Part shown: positions 37,013 to 46,596 of the stretch, piece after piece
Layout of the letters: each line of letters begins with the position of its first letter
Position numbering within the stretch: the stretch's first letter is position 1
From: Rhodobacterales bacterium LSUCC0031
GTDB taxonomy: Bacteria > Pseudomonadota > Alphaproteobacteria > Rhodobacterales > Rhodobacteraceae
DNA length: 64,000 bases
Assembly: GCA_015689735.1 (NCBI GenBank)
Contig: WVSP01000003.1
Coordinates: 310,001 to 374,000, forward strand
Direction: 5' to 3'
Notes under the pieces: model-generated
What the model was told of the DNA's origin: nothing
The model's database searches: none
The model's input: the letters and a program-made list of their open reading frames with translations, nothing else
Program-made: the position numbers and the translations under genes

Positions 37013-39988
37013 ATGTGCGCCGATACGCCGAACGTGGACTACAAGGACACGCTGAACCTACCAAAGACCGAATTTCCGATGCGCGCAGGGTTGCCGCAGC
37101 GCGAGCCGGGCTGGCTGGCCCGCTGGGAAGAGATCGGGGTTTATGAAAAGCTGCGCGCCAAGGCCAAGGATGGATCGCGCAAACCCTTCACGCTGCATGA
37201 TGGCCCCCCCTATGCGAATGGGCATCTGCATATCGGACATGCGCTGAACAAGATCTTGAAAGACATGGTCGTGCGCAGCCAGCAAATGTCGGGCTTTGAC
37301 GCGCGCTATATCCCTGGCTGGGATTGTCACGGCCTGCCGATCGAATGGAAGATCGAGGAAGCCTATCGCGCCAAGGGGCAAGACAAGGACAAGATCGACG
37401 TGGTCGATTTCCGTCAGGAATGCCGCCGTTTCGCTGAAGGTTGGATCGATATCCAGCGCGCGGAGTTCAAGCGTCTTGGTGTGACAGGGACATGGGACAA
37501 ACCCTATCTCACGATGGATTTCCACGCCGAGCGCGTGATCGCCGAGGAATTCCAGAAATTCCTGATGAACGGCGCGCTTTATCAAGGCTCCAAGCCCGTG
37601 ATGTGGTCGCCTGTCGAAAAGACCGCGCTGGCCGAGGCCGAGGTGGAATATCACGACCGCCAGACTGATGCTGTCTGGGTGCCATTCCGCGTCGTACCTG
37701 CAAGCGAAAAGATGGCGCTCTTGGACGCCGAGCCCACGGCCTTTAACGATGCGCTGCACGGGATGGCCGCCAGCGATCTTGACACCGCCAAGGTGGTGAT
37801 CTGGACCACGACACCGTGGACCTTGCCGCAAAACCGCGCGATCTGTTTTGGCCCCGAGATCGGCTATGGTCTCTACGAGATCACGGGCCGCCCCGAGGAA
37901 TGCTGGGCGCGGATCGGCGACCGCTACCTGATCGCCGACAAGCTGGCCGATGATGCGCTTGGGGCCATGCGGCTTGAGCCGTCGATGTATCGCCGCCTAC
38001 GCGATGTCGCAGCGGATGAATTGTCCACGCTCACTTGCGCGCATCCCTTGCGCGGCGCGGATGGTGCCAATGGCGAATGGGATTTCGACGTGCCGCTGCT
38101 GCCCGGCGATCATGTGACCGATGATGCAGGCACGGGCTTTGTCCATACCGCGCCCAGCCATGGCGACGACGATTTCGAGATTGGGCGCAAGCATGGCCTG
38201 CCCATGACCTACAACATTCTTGATGATTCCAGCTATCGCGCGGACCTGCCGTTTTTTGCGGGCGAGCGGATCATCAAGGAGGATGGCAAGCCCGGCGGCG
38301 CCAACAAGGCGGTGATCGACAAGCTGGTCGCGGTCGGCGGGCTTTTGGCGCGCCGCCGCATCACGATTTCCGACGCGCATAGCTGGCGCTCCAAGGCGCC
38401 TGTGATCCGTCTGAACCGCCCGCAGTGGTTCGCGGCCATCGACAAGCCCTTGGGCGATGGAATGGACACTTATGGCGAAACGATCCGCCAACGCGCGCTG
38501 ACCTCGATCGACCAACTGGTGGACTGGACGCCCAAGACGGGCCGCAACCGGCTGTATGCGATGATCGAGGCGCGCCCCGATTGGGTGCTGTCGCGCCAGC
38601 GCGCATGGGGCGTGCCGCTGACCTGTTTCACGAAAAAGGGCGCGCAACCCACCGACCCCGATTTCCTGCTGCGTGATCCGGCGGTGAACGCCCGCATCCT
38701 CGATGCCTTCGAGGCCGAAGGGGCCGATGCATGGTACAAGCCCGGCGCCAAGGCGCGTTTCTTGGGCAACGCCTATGACCCGGATAAGTGGGAGCAAGTC
38801 TTCGACATTCTCGATGTGTGGTTCGATTCAGGCTCGACACATGCCTTTGTCTTGCGCGACCGCGAGGATGGCTCGGCGGACGGGATCGCCGATCTTTACC
38901 TCGAAGGCACCGACCAGCATCGGGGATGGTTCCATTCCTCGATGCTGCAAGCCTGCGGCACGATTGGGCGCGCGCCTTATCGCGGGGTGCTGACGCATGG
39001 CTTCACGCTTGATGAAAAGGGCATGAAGATGTCCAAATCCATCGGCAACACCGTCGCGCCGCAAGAGGTGATCGACCAATATGGTGCCGATATCCTGCGG
39101 CTTTGGGTGGCGCAGTCCGATTACACCGTCGATCTACGCATCGGGCCGGAAATCCTGAAAGGGGTGGCCGACAGCTACCGCCGCTTGCGCAATACCATGC
39201 GGTTCCTTCTGGGATCGCTCGGTGATGTAACAGCGGCCGACCGGGTGGACCCGCGCGAGATGCCCGAGCTGGAGCGCTGGGTGCTGCACCGCCTGTCCGA
39301 ACTCGACGAGGTGGTGCGCAAGGGCTACGCGGCCTATGATTTCCAAGGCGTGTTCCAAGCACTGTTCAACTTCGCCACCACCGATCTGTCGGCCTTCTAC
39401 TTCGATATCCGCAAGGATGCGCTTTATTGCGACGGCGACACCCCGCGCCGCCGTGCCGCGCGGACCGTGCTCGAAATGCTGTTCGAACGGCTGACCACAT
39501 GGCTGGCCCCTGTTCTGGTCTTTACGATGGAAGAGGTCTGGCTCGAGCGGCATCCGGGTGCCGACAGCTCGGTTCATCTCCAAGATTTCCCCGAGACGCC
39601 CGCTGATTGGCGCGATGACGCGCTTGCCGCGAAATGGGCCGATATTCGCCGCGTGCGCCGCGTGGTGACGGCGGCGCTGGAAATCCAGCGTCAGGACAAG
39701 GTGATCGGCGCAAGCCTTGAGGCGGCACCGATGTTGCAAGTGGCTGACCCTACGCTGGCCGCGATGCTGCAAGCGCTTGATATCGCGGATCTGTGCATCA
39801 CCAGCGATCTGCACGTGATGGAAGGTGAACCACAGGCCGATGCCTTCCGCCTCGACGATCCGGGGATCGGCGTTATCTTCCACAAGGCGGATGGCGAGAA
39901 ATGCCAGCGCTGCTGGAAGATCCTGCCCGATGTGGGCCACCACGCGCATCCGGGCGTTTGCGGGCGCTGCGACGCGGCGCTGGGATGA
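37013..39988 (+). CDS. ileS: Isoleucyl-tRNA synthetase
   Basis: The product is 991 residues, a class I synthetase. The HIGH motif is at residues 73-76 (in [15 protein letters not shown]), KMSKS at 672-676, with an editing domain between them. The C-terminus has the Cys4-type zinc motif [12 protein letters not shown] and CGRCDAALG. It charges tRNA-Ile in the cytosol. ATG 37013 follows GGGAGCGCCCGAG. The 180-nt region upstream shows no T-box, as expected outside Firmicutes. Confidence 0.97.
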   Translation: MCADTPNVDYKDTLNLPKTEFPMRAGLPQREPGWLARWEEIGVYEKLRAKAKDGSRKPFTLHDGPPYANGHLHIGHALNKILKDMVVRSQQMSGFDARYIPGWDCHGLPIEWKIEEAYRAKGQDKDKIDVVDFRQECRRFAEGWIDIQRAEFKRLGVTGTWDKPYLTMDFHAERVIAEEFQKFLMNGALYQGSKPVMWSPVEKTALAEAEVEYHDRQTDAVWVPFRVVPASEKMALLDAEPTAFNDALHGMAASDLDTAKVVIWTTTPWTLPQNRAICFGPEIGYGLYEITGRPEECWARIGDRYLIADKLADDALGAMRLEPSMYRRLRDVAADELSTLTCAHPLRGADGANGEWDFDVPLLPGDHVTDDAGTGFVHTAPSHGDDDFEIGRKHGLPMTYNILDDSSYRADLPFFAGERIIKEDGKPGGANKAVIDKLVAVGGLLARRRITISDAHSWRSKAPVIRLNRPQWFAAIDKPLGDGMDTYGETIRQRALTSIDQLVDWTPKTGRNRLYAMIEARPDWVLSRQRAWGVPLTCFTKKGAQPTDPDFLLRDPAVNARILDAFEAEGADAWYKPGAKARFLGNAYDPDKWEQVFDILDVWFDSGSTHAFVLRDREDGSADGIADLYLEGTDQHRGWFHSSMLQACGTIGRAPYRGVLTHGFTLDEKGMKMSKSIGNTVAPQEVIDQYGADILRLWVAQSDYTVDLRIGPEILKGVADSYRRLRNTMRFLLGSLGDVTAADRVDPREMPELERWVLHRLSELDEVVRKGYAAYDFQGVFQALFNFATTDLSAFYFDIRKDALYCDGDTPRRRAARTVLEMLFERLTTWLAPVLVFTMEEVWLERHPGADSSVHLQDFPETPADWRDDALAAKWADIRRVRRVVTAALEIQRQDKVIGASLEAAPMLQVADPTLAAMLQALDIADLCITSDLHVMEGEPQADAFRLDDPGIGVIFHKADGEKCQRCWKILPDVGHHAHPGVCGRCDAALG

Positions 39989-40100
39989 AACAAGGGGCGG
40001 CCCATCGGGTCGCCCTTTCACATTTTCGCACACAGGCCTGTGACTTGGGTTTCCACCCACATCGGCCTAGCTTGCAACCAAGATCAACAGGAGGCCCATC

Positions 40101-40964
40101 ATGTCGCAAGCCGAGAACTACACCCCGCCCAAGGTCTGGATCTGGGACAAGGAGAATGGCGGCAAATGGGCCGGGCTGAACCGCCCGATCGCGGGTGCGA
40201 CCCATGACAAGGATTTGCCCGTGGGCCGCCACCCGTTCCAGCTTTACTCCATGGGGACGCCCAATGGGGTGAAGGTGACCGTAATGTTCGAGGAATTGCT
40301 GGCCGCAGGCCATGCCGCCGAATATGACGCCTGGCTCATCCGTATCGGTGATGGCGACCAGTTCGGCAGCGGGTTCACGGCGGTGAACCCCAATTCAAAG
40401 ATCCCCGCGCTGATGGACCACTCTGGCCCTGCCCCCGTGCGAGTCTTCGAGTCGGGTGCCATCTTGATGCATCTGGCTGAAAAGTTCGGCGCCTTCTTGG
40501 GCGCGCCCGAGGATCGGCCAGAGCTTTTGTCATGGCTGATGTGGCAGATGGGCAGCGCGCCTTACCTTGGTGGTGGCTTCGGGCATTTCTACGCTTACGC
40601 GCCCTTTCCGATGGAATACCCGATCAACCGCTTCGCAATGGAGGCCAAGCGCCAGATGGATGTGCTCAACCGCCATCTGGAGGGGCGCGAATGGATGCTG
40701 GGCGATCAGATGACCATCGCCGATATCGCGATCTGCCCATGGTATGGGCGGCTGGCGCTGGGCGAGGCCTATGAGGCAGGCGAATTCCTGTCGGTGCATG
40801 AATACCCCAATGTCATCGCATGGGCCGAGCGCTTCTTTGCCCGCCCCGCCGTGGCGCGGGGGCGGATGGTCAACAAGACATTCGGCCCGCTGGAAACACA
40901 GCTATGGGAACGCCACGCGGCGGGCGATTTCGACACAAACACGCAAGATAAGCTGCAAGGCTGA
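40101..40964 (+). CDS. yghU: Glutathione-dependent disulfide-bond oxidoreductase, YghU type
   Basis: The product is 287 residues, a GST-fold protein of the nu class. The thioredoxin-like domain carries QLYSMGTPNGVKVTVMFEELL (about residues 48-67) with the Thr/Asn active-site region, and the C-terminal helical domain follows PEDRPELLSWLMWQMG. E. coli YghU reduces disulfides using two glutathiones. ATG 40101 has a perfect AGGAGG six nt upstream. It converges on ygfZ, and a triple palindrome lies in the gap. Confidence 0.93.
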   Translation: MSQAENYTPPKVWIWDKENGGKWAGLNRPIAGATHDKDLPVGRHPFQLYSMGTPNGVKVTVMFEELLAAGHAAEYDAWLIRIGDGDQFGSGFTAVNPNSKIPALMDHSGPAPVRVFESGAILMHLAEKFGAFLGAPEDRPELLSWLMWQMGSAPYLGGGFGHFYAYAPFPMEYPINRFAMEAKRQMDVLNRHLEGREWMLGDQMTIADIAICPWYGRLALGEAYEAGEFLSVHEYPNVIAWAERFFARPAVARGRMVNKTFGPLETQLWERHAAGDFDTNTQDKLQG

Positions 40965-40972
40965 GGCGGAGA

Positions 40973-41033
40973 GCGAAAAACTCCAGTTTTTCGCATGGGA
41001 AAACTGGAGTTTTCCCCTCACGTTTTCCGTGAG
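40973..41033. terminator. Triple-palindrome array, copy 1 (between yghU and ygfZ)
   Basis: Three consecutive inverted repeats: 40973-40994 with arm GCGAAAAACT and centre CC; two nt (AT); 40997-41016 with arm GGGAAAACT and centre GG; then 41017-41033 with arm CTCACG. Each has A/T runs flanking, so each could terminate transcription from either side. The same architecture and spacing recur at 61855-61924. Confidence 0.65.
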
Positions 41034-41084
41034 GAAAACGCCCAGCTTCCAAAATTCGATCAACTCACAGGCCTATCCACAGCC

Positions 41085-41840
41085 TTACGATTGTTTCCAT
41101 GTCACTTTCGCATCACCCGCTTGCATCACACCCTCGGCCCGATCAAAGCGCAGATAGGCGATGGCGCGCCCGCCCGATTGCGTGAAAAGGCGGCCCACAG
41201 GCTTGTCGCCTGCCATGATCTCGGTGCCGACCGGCGCCGCGCCGTCAATGGCAACTGAGACCAGACCTTTGCGCAGTTCGGTCTTGTGCTTCATCCGCGC
41301 CGTGACCTCTTGGCCGACATAGCAGCCCTTGCGGTGATCGACGCCTGACAACCGATCGAATCCACATTCGAGAATGTAACTGTCATCGGGGATTAGCTCG
41401 ATCCCCGTCTCTGGGATACAGGCGGCCACGCGCAACGCGTCCCAATCGATGCCTGGCGTACCCCCCGCCATCCCGTAACCGCGCCATCCAAGACTGACAT
41501 CGCGCGGATCGATAAAACCACCCTCGGGCGCATCACCCAGGCCGCGCACCACCGACATGCCGCACTCCTCGATCGCCACATTCGCGCGCAGCCGATACAT
41601 CATCAAACGCCGCGCAAGCCCTTGGGCCAGATCGGTTTTCACGTCGAGCAAGATATCCTCGCCCCGGTTGAGCAGGAAGAAATCGGCCAGGTATTTCCCC
41701 TGCGGGCTGAGCAGCGCGCTGTAACGCAAGCCGTCGCCCGGCGCGCCCACATCGCGGGTGACCAGCCCATGCAGGAATTTCACCCGGTCCGCGCCACCGA
41801 TCCGCAGCACCGTCCGATCCGTCGCCACTTCGCCCTGCAT
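41085..41840 (-). CDS. ygfZ: YgfZ/GcvT-fold folate-binding iron-sulfur protein
   Basis: The product is about 251 residues. The signature KGCYVGQEVTARM near the C-terminal third is the YgfZ Cys motif. The protein supports assembly of certain Fe-S enzymes using folate. I chose ATG 41840 (MQGEVATDRTVLRI) because GGAGG precedes it by five nt; ATG 41855 would add five residues without a good site. Divergent from the aminotransferase gene. Confidence 0.9.
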   Translation of the reverse strand: MQGEVATDRTVLRIGGADRVKFLHGLVTRDVGAPGDGLRYSALLSPQGKYLADFFLLNRGEDILLDVKTDLAQGLARRLMMYRLRANVAIEECGMSVVRGLGDAPEGGFIDPRDVSLGWRGYGMAGGTPGIDWDALRVAACIPETGIELIPDDSYILECGFDRLSGVDHRKGCYVGQEVTARMKHKTELRKGLVSVAIDGAAPVGTEIMAGDKPVGRLFTQSGGRAIAYLRFDRAEGVMQAGDAKVTWKQS

Positions 41841-41968
41841 CACATCCTCCGCCATGATCCAACACACAGCTAATCGCAACTGCGTCCCGCGCCAAGGTCA
41901 GGGCTGCGATTGACCCTGCCAAGGGCGCGCTCTACCACTTGGCGACCCGTGTCGAAGGAACCCCCAAG

Positions 41969-43165
41969 ATGAGCCTTGCCAATGGCCGCCACTACCTTGC
42001 TATCCCCGGCCCCTCGGTCATGCCTGACCGCGTGCTTCAGGCGATGCATCGCCCCGCGCCCAATATCTATACAGGCGAACTGGTCGATCTGACCCATAGC
42101 CTTGTCCCAGATCTCAAGGCGGTGGCGCGCACGAGCCATCATGTGGCGATGTATATCGCCAATGGTCATGGCGTCTGGGAGGCGGCGCTCGCCAACACGC
42201 TCTCGCGCGGCGACAAGATCCTGATCTTGGCTACCGGGCGCTTCTGCCTTGGCTGGGGCGAAATGGCGGCCGCCATGCATGTCGATTGCGAGATCATCGA
42301 CTTCGGCCAGCAAAGCGATATCGACATGACCCGCGTGGCCGAGGCGCTGGCCGCCGACAAGGATCACAAGATCAAGGCGGTTCTGGCGGTGCAGGTCGAT
42401 ACCTCGACCAGCGTGCGCAACGATATTCTGGCCTTGCGCAAAACACTCGATGCAGCGGCGCATCCGGCGCTGCTTTTTTCCGACAACATCGCCTGCCTTG
42501 GCTGCGACGCGTTCCACATGGATGATTGGGGCGTCGATGTAATGGTGACGGGCAGCCAAAAGGGGCTGATGACGCCGCCCGGCATGGGGTTCGTCTTTTT
42601 CAACGACAAGGCCGACCGCGCCCGCGACCGGGCCGATCTTGCGACATCCTATTGGGATTGGCGCCCGCGCATGGCGCCTGATGAATACTACAAATTCTTC
42701 AACGGCACGGCACCCACCCATCACCTTTATGGCCTGCGCGCGGCGCTCGACATGATCAAGGAAGAGGGGATCGAGAATGTCTGGCACCGCCATGCGACAC
42801 TGGCGCGCGCGGTCTGGGCGGCGCTTGATACATGGGGCGCGGGCGGGCCTGTGCGCGCCAATATCGCCGATCCCGCCAAGCGCAGCCATGCGGTGACGAC
42901 CGCCAATTTCGGCGCGGGAAATGGCCAACGCCTGCGCGACTGGATGACAGCCAATGCCGGTGTGACGCTCGGCATCCCCTTGGGCGGGGTCGAGGGCGTC
43001 GGTGGCCGGAAAGAGGATTTCCTGCGCATCGGCCATATGGGCCATGTGAACGCCCATATGGTGCTGGGCGTCTTGGGGAACCTTCAGGCAGGGATGGCCG
43101 CGCTTCAGATTCCGCATGGTGCAGGTGGGCTCGAGGCGGCGGTCAGGGTTATCGCGGAGGGCTGA
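41969..43165 (+). CDS. Class V aminotransferase, serine-glyoxylate type
   Basis: The product is 398 residues, a PLP enzyme. The catalytic Lys lies in TGSQKGLMTPPG, and the N-terminus YLAIPGPSVMPDRVLQAM fits the SgaA/BhcA-type group that transfers amino groups to glyoxylate. True BhcA genes sit in a bhcABCD cluster, which is absent here, so the serine-glyoxylate reading is preferred. It may serve glycine/serine turnover linked to C1 or sarcosine metabolism; this is inference. ATG 41969 has AAGGAA upstream. Confidence 0.87.
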   Translation: MSLANGRHYLAIPGPSVMPDRVLQAMHRPAPNIYTGELVDLTHSLVPDLKAVARTSHHVAMYIANGHGVWEAALANTLSRGDKILILATGRFCLGWGEMAAAMHVDCEIIDFGQQSDIDMTRVAEALAADKDHKIKAVLAVQVDTSTSVRNDILALRKTLDAAAHPALLFSDNIACLGCDAFHMDDWGVDVMVTGSQKGLMTPPGMGFVFFNDKADRARDRADLATSYWDWRPRMAPDEYYKFFNGTAPTHHLYGLRAALDMIKEEGIENVWHRHATLARAVWAALDTWGAGGPVRANIADPAKRSHAVTTANFGAGNGQRLRDWMTANAGVTLGIPLGGVEGVGGRKEDFLRIGHMGHVNAHMVLGVLGNLQAGMAALQIPHGAGGLEAAVRVIAEG

Positions 43166-43171
43166 TGCGCC

Positions 43172-43573
43172 TTAGAACCCGTTCTTCGCCAGCCAATCGC
43201 GCATCCACGCGATCTCGGTCTCTTGGGCGGCGATGATCTGCGCGGCCAGCGCGCGCACCTCGGGGTCGGTGCCATGCGCCAGCACGACGCGGGCCATGGC
43301 GACCGCCCCCTCGTGATGGGGGATCATGCCGCGAATGAAATCGGCGTCCGCATTGCCTGAATAGGTTATGTTCATCTCGCTGTGCATGGCGTCATTGACC
43401 GCGCGAAAGGCATCCTCGGCCGGGCCGGTCGAGGCTCTGGCCATCGCATCATGACCTGCATGAGCACCATGCACACCACCATGTTGAGAATGATCGATCT
43501 GCGCGACGCCTACCCCGGCGGCGATGACAATCAATGCGGCGGCAGCGAGGCCAAGCTTTACGGTGCGGTTCAT
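43172..43573 (-). CDS. DUF305 family exported protein
   Basis: The product is 133 residues, with a signal peptide (residues 1-21, [20 protein letters not shown]), a His-rich linker ([17 protein letters not shown]) and the DUF305 core [23 protein letters not shown]305 proteins are periplasmic and often found with copper-resistance genes; the His/Met content suggests metal binding. ATG 43573 has AGGAG nine nt upstream. It ends seven nt from the aminotransferase stop in convergent orientation. Confidence 0.88.
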   Translation of the reverse strand: MNRTVKLGLAAAALIVIAAGVGVAQIDHSQHGGVHGAHAGHDAMARASTGPAEDAFRAVNDAMHSEMNITYSGNADADFIRGMIPHHEGAVAMARVVLAHGTDPEVRALAAQIIAAQETEIAWMRDWLAKNGF

Positions 43574-43628
43574 GGTTTCGTTCTCCTGTTTCATGCGCCA
43601 TGCCTGCTTCCAGCAACAGGAAGGCAAT

Positions 43629-44744
43629 TCACGAAGCCGTGAGGGATGCCTCGGCCAATGCGGCGGGCAAGGCGGCGGCAAAAGCCGCCAGATCGGCAGA
43701 CGTGCCGGCCGATACGCGGATGCAGCGGTCTTGCGGCGGCATGAAGGGCATGCGCACGAAGATGCCGCGCGAAACCAGCCCCGTCAGAACCGCGCGGGCG
43801 AAGGCCCCGTCGCGCCCGCAATCAATGGCCACGAAATTGGTGGCCGAGGGCAGCGGCACCAGCCCATTGTCGCGGGCGATGGCGGCAATGCTGTCACGCG
43901 CCGCTGCGATACGGGCAACCGTCGCGCGCAGGTGATCTTGATCGGCAAGGGCCGCAAGGGCCGCCGCCTGCGCCACGCGGCCCATGCCGAAATGGTGGCG
44001 GATCTTGTTGAAGGCATTCGCAAAATCGGTATGCGCCAGCCCATAACCCACGCGCATCCCGGCCAGCCCATAGGCTTTGGAGAATGTGCGCAAGCGGATG
44101 ACCCGCGGATGGGTCATGTCGAGCGGCGGAATGGCACCCGCGGGGGCTGTATCGGCATAAGCCTCGTCCAGCGCCAGAACGGCACCATCGGGCAGGGCAT
44201 CAATCATCGCCTGCACGGTCGCCGCATCGTGCCAGCTTCCCATCGGATTGTCGGGATTAGCGAAATAGACGAGCTTTGCATCAACCTCCCGCGCCTTTGC
44301 CAAAAGCGCCTCGGGGTCTTCGTGGTCGCCCGCATATGGCACCTTGTGCAGCACGCCGCCGAACCCCGTCACATGGTAGTTGAAGGTCGGATAAGCTCCG
44401 TCCGACGTCACCACACCATCGCCCGGCGCGATCAGGAGGCGGACGAGATACCCCAACAGCCCATCGATCCCCTCGCCCACCACGACATTCCCGCGCGCCA
44501 CGCCGTGATGCGAAGCGATCGCTTCGCGCAGATCATGCACTTCGGGGTCGCCATACATCCACGCCTCATGCGCCATGCGCTCCATCGCAGCGACAGCACG
44601 GGGGCTAGGCCCAAAGACGCTTTCATTGGCCCCGATCCGCGCGACAAAGGCAGATCCACGCGCGCGCTCCTGCGCCTCGGGACCGACGAAGGGGACCGAC
44701 GCGGGAAGCGTATCAACAAGGGCGGTATAACGGGGCTTTGTCAT
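43629..44744 (-). CDS. Pyridoxal-phosphate aminotransferase, HisC-like
   Basis: The product is 371 residues, class I/II fold. The PLP Lys lies in [15 protein letters not shown], and NPDNPMGSW and DEAYAD match histidinol-phosphate or aromatic aminotransferase relatives. The true substrate may be histidinol phosphate or another amino acid; no his genes adjoin. It is divergent from lldD and shares the 137-nt regulatory gap with it. DUF305 follows on the same strand. Confidence 0.85.
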   Translation of the reverse strand: MTKPRYTALVDTLPASVPFVGPEAQERARGSAFVARIGANESVFGPSPRAVAAMERMAHEAWMYGDPEVHDLREAIASHHGVARGNVVVGEGIDGLLGYLVRLLIAPGDGVVTSDGAYPTFNYHVTGFGGVLHKVPYAGDHEDPEALLAKAREVDAKLVYFANPDNPMGSWHDAATVQAMIDALPDGAVLALDEAYADTAPAGAIPPLDMTHPRVIRLRTFSKAYGLAGMRVGYGLAHTDFANAFNKIRHHFGMGRVAQAAALAALADQDHLRATVARIAAARDSIAAIARDNGLVPLPSATNFVAIDCGRDGAFARAVLTGLVSRGIFVRMPFMPPQDRCIRVSAGTSADLAAFAAALPAALAEASLTAS

Positions 44745-44826
44745 GAGTGATTTGAAAAGCCGAAATCTTTATCCAACGCAAGGGCCGAGCGAGGGGCCGA
44801 AACTGACGCATTGCCCAAGCGCGCTG

Positions 44827-44853
44827 GGATTGGTAGCAAAATCTGACCAATCC
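44827..44853. promoter_or_regulatory. Inverted repeat between the HisC-like gene and lldD
   Basis: Arms GGATTGGT (44827-44834) and ACCAATCC (44846-44853) are separated by 11 nt and lie 29 nt upstream of the lldD ATG. The TTGGT/ACCAA halves recall GntR-family (LldR/PdhR) operators, though with a wider spacer. A regulator-binding site for lactate control is plausible, not shown. Confidence 0.45.
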
Positions 44854-44881
44854 AGACCCGCCGAGAAAAGGGACAGCACCC

Positions 44882-46045
44882 ATGCCCGTCATCACCGAAA
44901 TCGAAGACCTCAAGCGCATCTACAAGCGCCGCGTCCCAAAGATGTTCTATGATTACGCCGAAACGGGCAGCTGGACGCAACAGACCTTCAACGACAATTG
45001 CTCGGATTTCGACGAGATCCGCCTGCGCCAGCGCATCGCGGTCGATATGGCAGGGCGCTCGACCGCGTCCAAGATGGTTGGCCAAGACGTCGCCATGCCC
45101 GTGGCGCTGGCCCCGGTGGGGCTGTGCGGCATGCAATCGGCCGATGGCGAGATAAAGGCCGCCCGCGCCGCCGAGAAATTCGGCGTGCCCTTCACCCTCT
45201 CGACCATGTCGATCTGTTCCATCGAGGATGTGGCAAGCCACACCAGCGCACCTTTCTGGTTCCAGGTCTATACGCTCAAAGACGATGACTTCATGAAGCG
45301 GCTGTTCGCCCGCGCCAAGGATGCGAAATGTTCCGCGCTCGTCATCACCGTTGACCTTCAGATCATGGGCCAGCGCCACAAGGATCTGAAAAACGGGCTT
45401 TCCGCGCCGCCGAAACTGACGCCGTCCTCGATCCTCAACCTTGCGACCAAGGTGCCATGGGGGCTCGAGATGTTGCAGACCAAGCGGCGCTTCTTCGGCA
45501 ATATCGTGGGCCATGCCAAGGGCGTGACCGATCCTACATCGCTCGGCAGCTGGACGGCCGAGGCCTTCGATCCCTCGCTCGACTGGGCGCGCATCCGCGA
45601 ATTCCGCAGCTGGTGGGATGGCCCCGTGATCCTCAAGGGCATTCTTGACCCCGAGGATGCGAAGAAAGCCCTCGATGTGGGGGCCGATGCCATCGTCGTC
45701 TCGAACCACGGCGGGCGCCAGCTTGACGGTGCGCTGTCGTCGATCCGCATGCTGCCCCAGATCATGGACGCCGTGGGCGATAAGATCGAAGTACATCTCG
45801 ATAGCGGCATCCGGTCGGGCCAGGATGTGCTGAAAGCACTGGCCTTGGGCGCCAAAGGGACGATGATCGGGCGGGCCTTCGTCTATGGTCTGGGCGCGAT
45901 GGGCGAGGCGGGCGTGACCAAGGCCTTGCAAGTGATCCACAAGGAACTCGACACCACCATGGCGCTTTGCGGCGAACGCAATGTTGCCGATCTTGGCCGT
46001 CACAACCTTTTGCTGCCAAAGGATTTTGCAACCCGTTGGACGTGA
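44882..46045 (+). CDS. lldD: FMN-dependent L-lactate dehydrogenase
   Basis: The product is 387 residues, an alpha-hydroxy-acid oxidase fold. SNHGGRQLDGALSS holds the catalytic His and a substrate-binding Arg, and LDSGIRSGQDVLKALALGAKGTMIGRAF is the FMN phosphate region. It oxidises L-lactate to pyruvate and feeds electrons to the respiratory chain at the inner membrane. An inverted repeat just upstream may be its operator. Full length, ATG with AAGGGA upstream. Confidence 0.92.
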   Translation: MPVITEIEDLKRIYKRRVPKMFYDYAETGSWTQQTFNDNCSDFDEIRLRQRIAVDMAGRSTASKMVGQDVAMPVALAPVGLCGMQSADGEIKAARAAEKFGVPFTLSTMSICSIEDVASHTSAPFWFQVYTLKDDDFMKRLFARAKDAKCSALVITVDLQIMGQRHKDLKNGLSAPPKLTPSSILNLATKVPWGLEMLQTKRRFFGNIVGHAKGVTDPTSLGSWTAEAFDPSLDWARIREFRSWWDGPVILKGILDPEDAKKALDVGADAIVVSNHGGRQLDGALSSIRMLPQIMDAVGDKIEVHLDSGIRSGQDVLKALALGAKGTMIGRAFVYGLGAMGEAGVTKALQVIHKELDTTMALCGERNVADLGRHNLLLPKDFATRWT

Positions 46046-46209
46046 TCACACTCGGCGAATGGCGTTAACCATTTGTTTAAAATTGTTTGTTTCCCGTCGC
46101 GATCTTGCGCGACGCGCGCACCCATGACTATGTCGCGGGCCTGCGAAGTAGATGGCGCAAAATGCCCCGAAAGCGGGAGGATCCCGGTCACAACCCCTAC
46201 GGAACCGGG

Positions 46210-46539
46210 ATGACATATGATGCCGACACCAACGCGCTTTTCGAACGCGTGCTTGAAACCTTGAACATGGCCGCGGGTGACGCTGCGATGTTCGAAAACC
46301 TTTTGGCCGGTTTTCCGGCCGAGACCCGTGCCATGGCGCTGATCCACATGTTGCTGATGGCCAATGCTAGCTTGGCCAGCACCTTTGCCCCCGGCGACCT
46401 TGCTCAACGCGACAGCGCCTTGGCCGGACGCGCTGCGCTAACCCTCGCGCGGATCGCCGACAGGCGCGAGGCCGAGAGTGACACAGAGTTTCGCCCCGTG
46501 CGGCTGGGCGACATGGGCCTTGCGTCACACCCGGGCTGA
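46210..46539 (+). CDS. Hypothetical 109-residue protein
   Basis: The helical product has the core LFERVLETLNMAAGDAAMFENLLAGFPAETRAMALIHMLLMANASL and a charged C-terminus. No family is recognised. ATG 46210 follows CGGGA; ATG 46162 is an in-frame alternative. It stands alone between lldD and the helicase gene. Codon use fits a real gene, but support is moderate. Confidence 0.55.
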   Translation: MTYDADTNALFERVLETLNMAAGDAAMFENLLAGFPAETRAMALIHMLLMANASLASTFAPGDLAQRDSALAGRAALTLARIADRREAESDTEFRPVRLGDMGLASHPG

Positions 46540-46596
46540 CGCCACCGTTGGCGTTTGCCCCTCGCCCCCGGTCGCGCACCAAGCTAGGGTCGCACC

